Shown here: positions 26,506 through 27,000 of the stretch, one piece after another
How the letters are laid out: every line of letters starts with the position of its first letter
Position numbering within the stretch: position 1 is the stretch's first letter
From: a virus
Virus record (IMG/VR): IMGVR_UViG_3300021365_000085
Location: 1-27,000 of that record
Length of the DNA stretch: 27,000 bases
Reading direction: 5' to 3' (one strand)
The notes under the pieces: generated by a model
The model's database searches: none
The model's input: the letters and a program-made list of their open reading frames with translations, nothing else
Told to the model about the DNA's origin: nothing
Position numbers and translations under genes: made by a program

Positions 26506-27000
26506 TGAAGAACGTAACAGTATTATTTCCAGGAGGCTTTAAGCCAATTACAGGAGCGCATATGGCTCTTGCACAACGATATGCTCAAAACCCTACCGTT
26601 AACAAAGTTATCATGTTAATAGGCCCTAAAGAAAGAGATGGCATAACTAGAGATACAAGTATTAAAATGTTTAATTTATTAAATAAAAATACAAACATTG
26701 AAATACAACCTACCAATTTTAATTCTCCAATAATGGCTGCATATGAATATCTATTTGAATTGCCAGAAGATACACAAGGTCAATTTGCATTAGCTGCATC
26801 TGAAAAAGATGATGATTATGTTCGTGTTAAATCATTTCTACCAAATATAGACAAATATAAAACAATTGGCGATAGATCAGGAAGAAAAATTCCAGCCGGT
26901 GTAGATGCTATAGAATTAACAGTTTCTGTTGATCCATTAAAATATAAAGACGGCAATGCAATTTCTGCATCTGCAGTAAGAGCAGCATTAAATGCAGACG
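26505..27000 (+). CDS. Nucleotidyltransferase (cytidylyltransferase-like), 3' end outside window
   Basis: The frame opens at ATG 26505 and remains open to the window edge (165 codons visible). The N terminus VLFPGGFKPITGAHMALAQR is the nucleotide-binding motif of the cytidylyltransferase/adenylyltransferase superfamily, normally GxFxPxHxGH. Here the first His of HxGH is Thr and the Gly-x is GA, giving TGAH. The second family signature, ISSTxxR-like, is seen as ISASAVRAAL near the visible end (about residues 154-163). Enzymes of this fold join a nucleotide to a small alcohol, amine or phosphate substrate. Related genes occur in T4-like aquatic phages without a settled role. The start follows the TAA of the previous gene by 38 bases, with AAAGGA 13 bases upstream. 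The substrate cannot be deduced. Confidence 0.8.
   Translation, partial: MKNVTVLFPGGFKPITGAHMALAQRYAQNPTVNKVIMLIGPKERDGITRDTSIKMFNLLNKNTNIEIQPTNFNSPIMAAYEYLFELPEDTQGQFALAASEKDDDYVRVKSFLPNIDKYKTIGDRSGRKIPAGVDAIELTVSVDPLKYKDGNAISASAVRAALNAD

Overview
This is an AT-rich, gene-dense window with every supported gene on the + strand, small or absent intergenic gaps, and a mix of contractile-tail structural genes and T4-type replication/recombination genes. It looks like part of a tailed bacteriophage genome of T4-like (myovirus) type, probably from an aquatic or marine setting. The phage call rests on a baseplate/tail-protein-I-like gene, a giant tail fibre ending in an intramolecular chaperone (peptidase S74) domain, a T4 gp61-type primase, a fused gp47/gp46 (SbcD/SbcC) recombination protein and a T7-type endonuclease I. 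The host cannot be read from the sequence. One fibronectin-like domain near the right end is of a type common in Bacteroidetes, which is only a weak hint.

Layout: 1-8239 is a structural block. It holds the 3' end of an unrecognised virion-type gene, a 1241-residue baseplate/tail protein with an embedded LamG-like domain, a 220-residue Ig-like structural protein, and two adjacent structural proteins that share a C-terminal module. The last two are separated by a terminator hairpin. 8242-10411 holds a very small protein-kinase-like gene, a Holliday-junction endonuclease of the T7 gp3 family, a 189-nt regulatory-looking gap, and a DNA primase interrupted by an in-frame TGA just after a zinc domain that has lost three of its four expected cysteines. 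10402-13503 is a single polypeptide joining Mre11/SbcD nuclease and Rad50/SbcC ATPase. 13534-25449 (44% of the window) is one 3971-residue tail fibre, of which about 2200 residues are a degenerate array of roughly 38 Gly-x-Ile-(Ala/Gly)-Gly-Phe units. Two small virion-type genes follow, and the window ends inside a nucleotidyltransferase gene beginning at 26505.

How it fits together: the structural genes build baseplate, tail and host-recognition fibres. Primase, SbcCD-like nuclease and endonuclease I would serve lagging-strand priming, recombination-dependent replication and branch resolution before packaging. A recurring AT-rich motif containing TATTTATA lies in the gaps before the genes at 4484, 6590, 13534 and 26505 and may be a shared promoter. 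No tRNA, insertion sequence, CRISPR array or integration site was seen, and no stretch over 300 bases lacks a gene. The most unusual items are the broken or split primase, the SbcD-SbcC fusion, the minimal kinase-like protein, and the fibre's repeat array.
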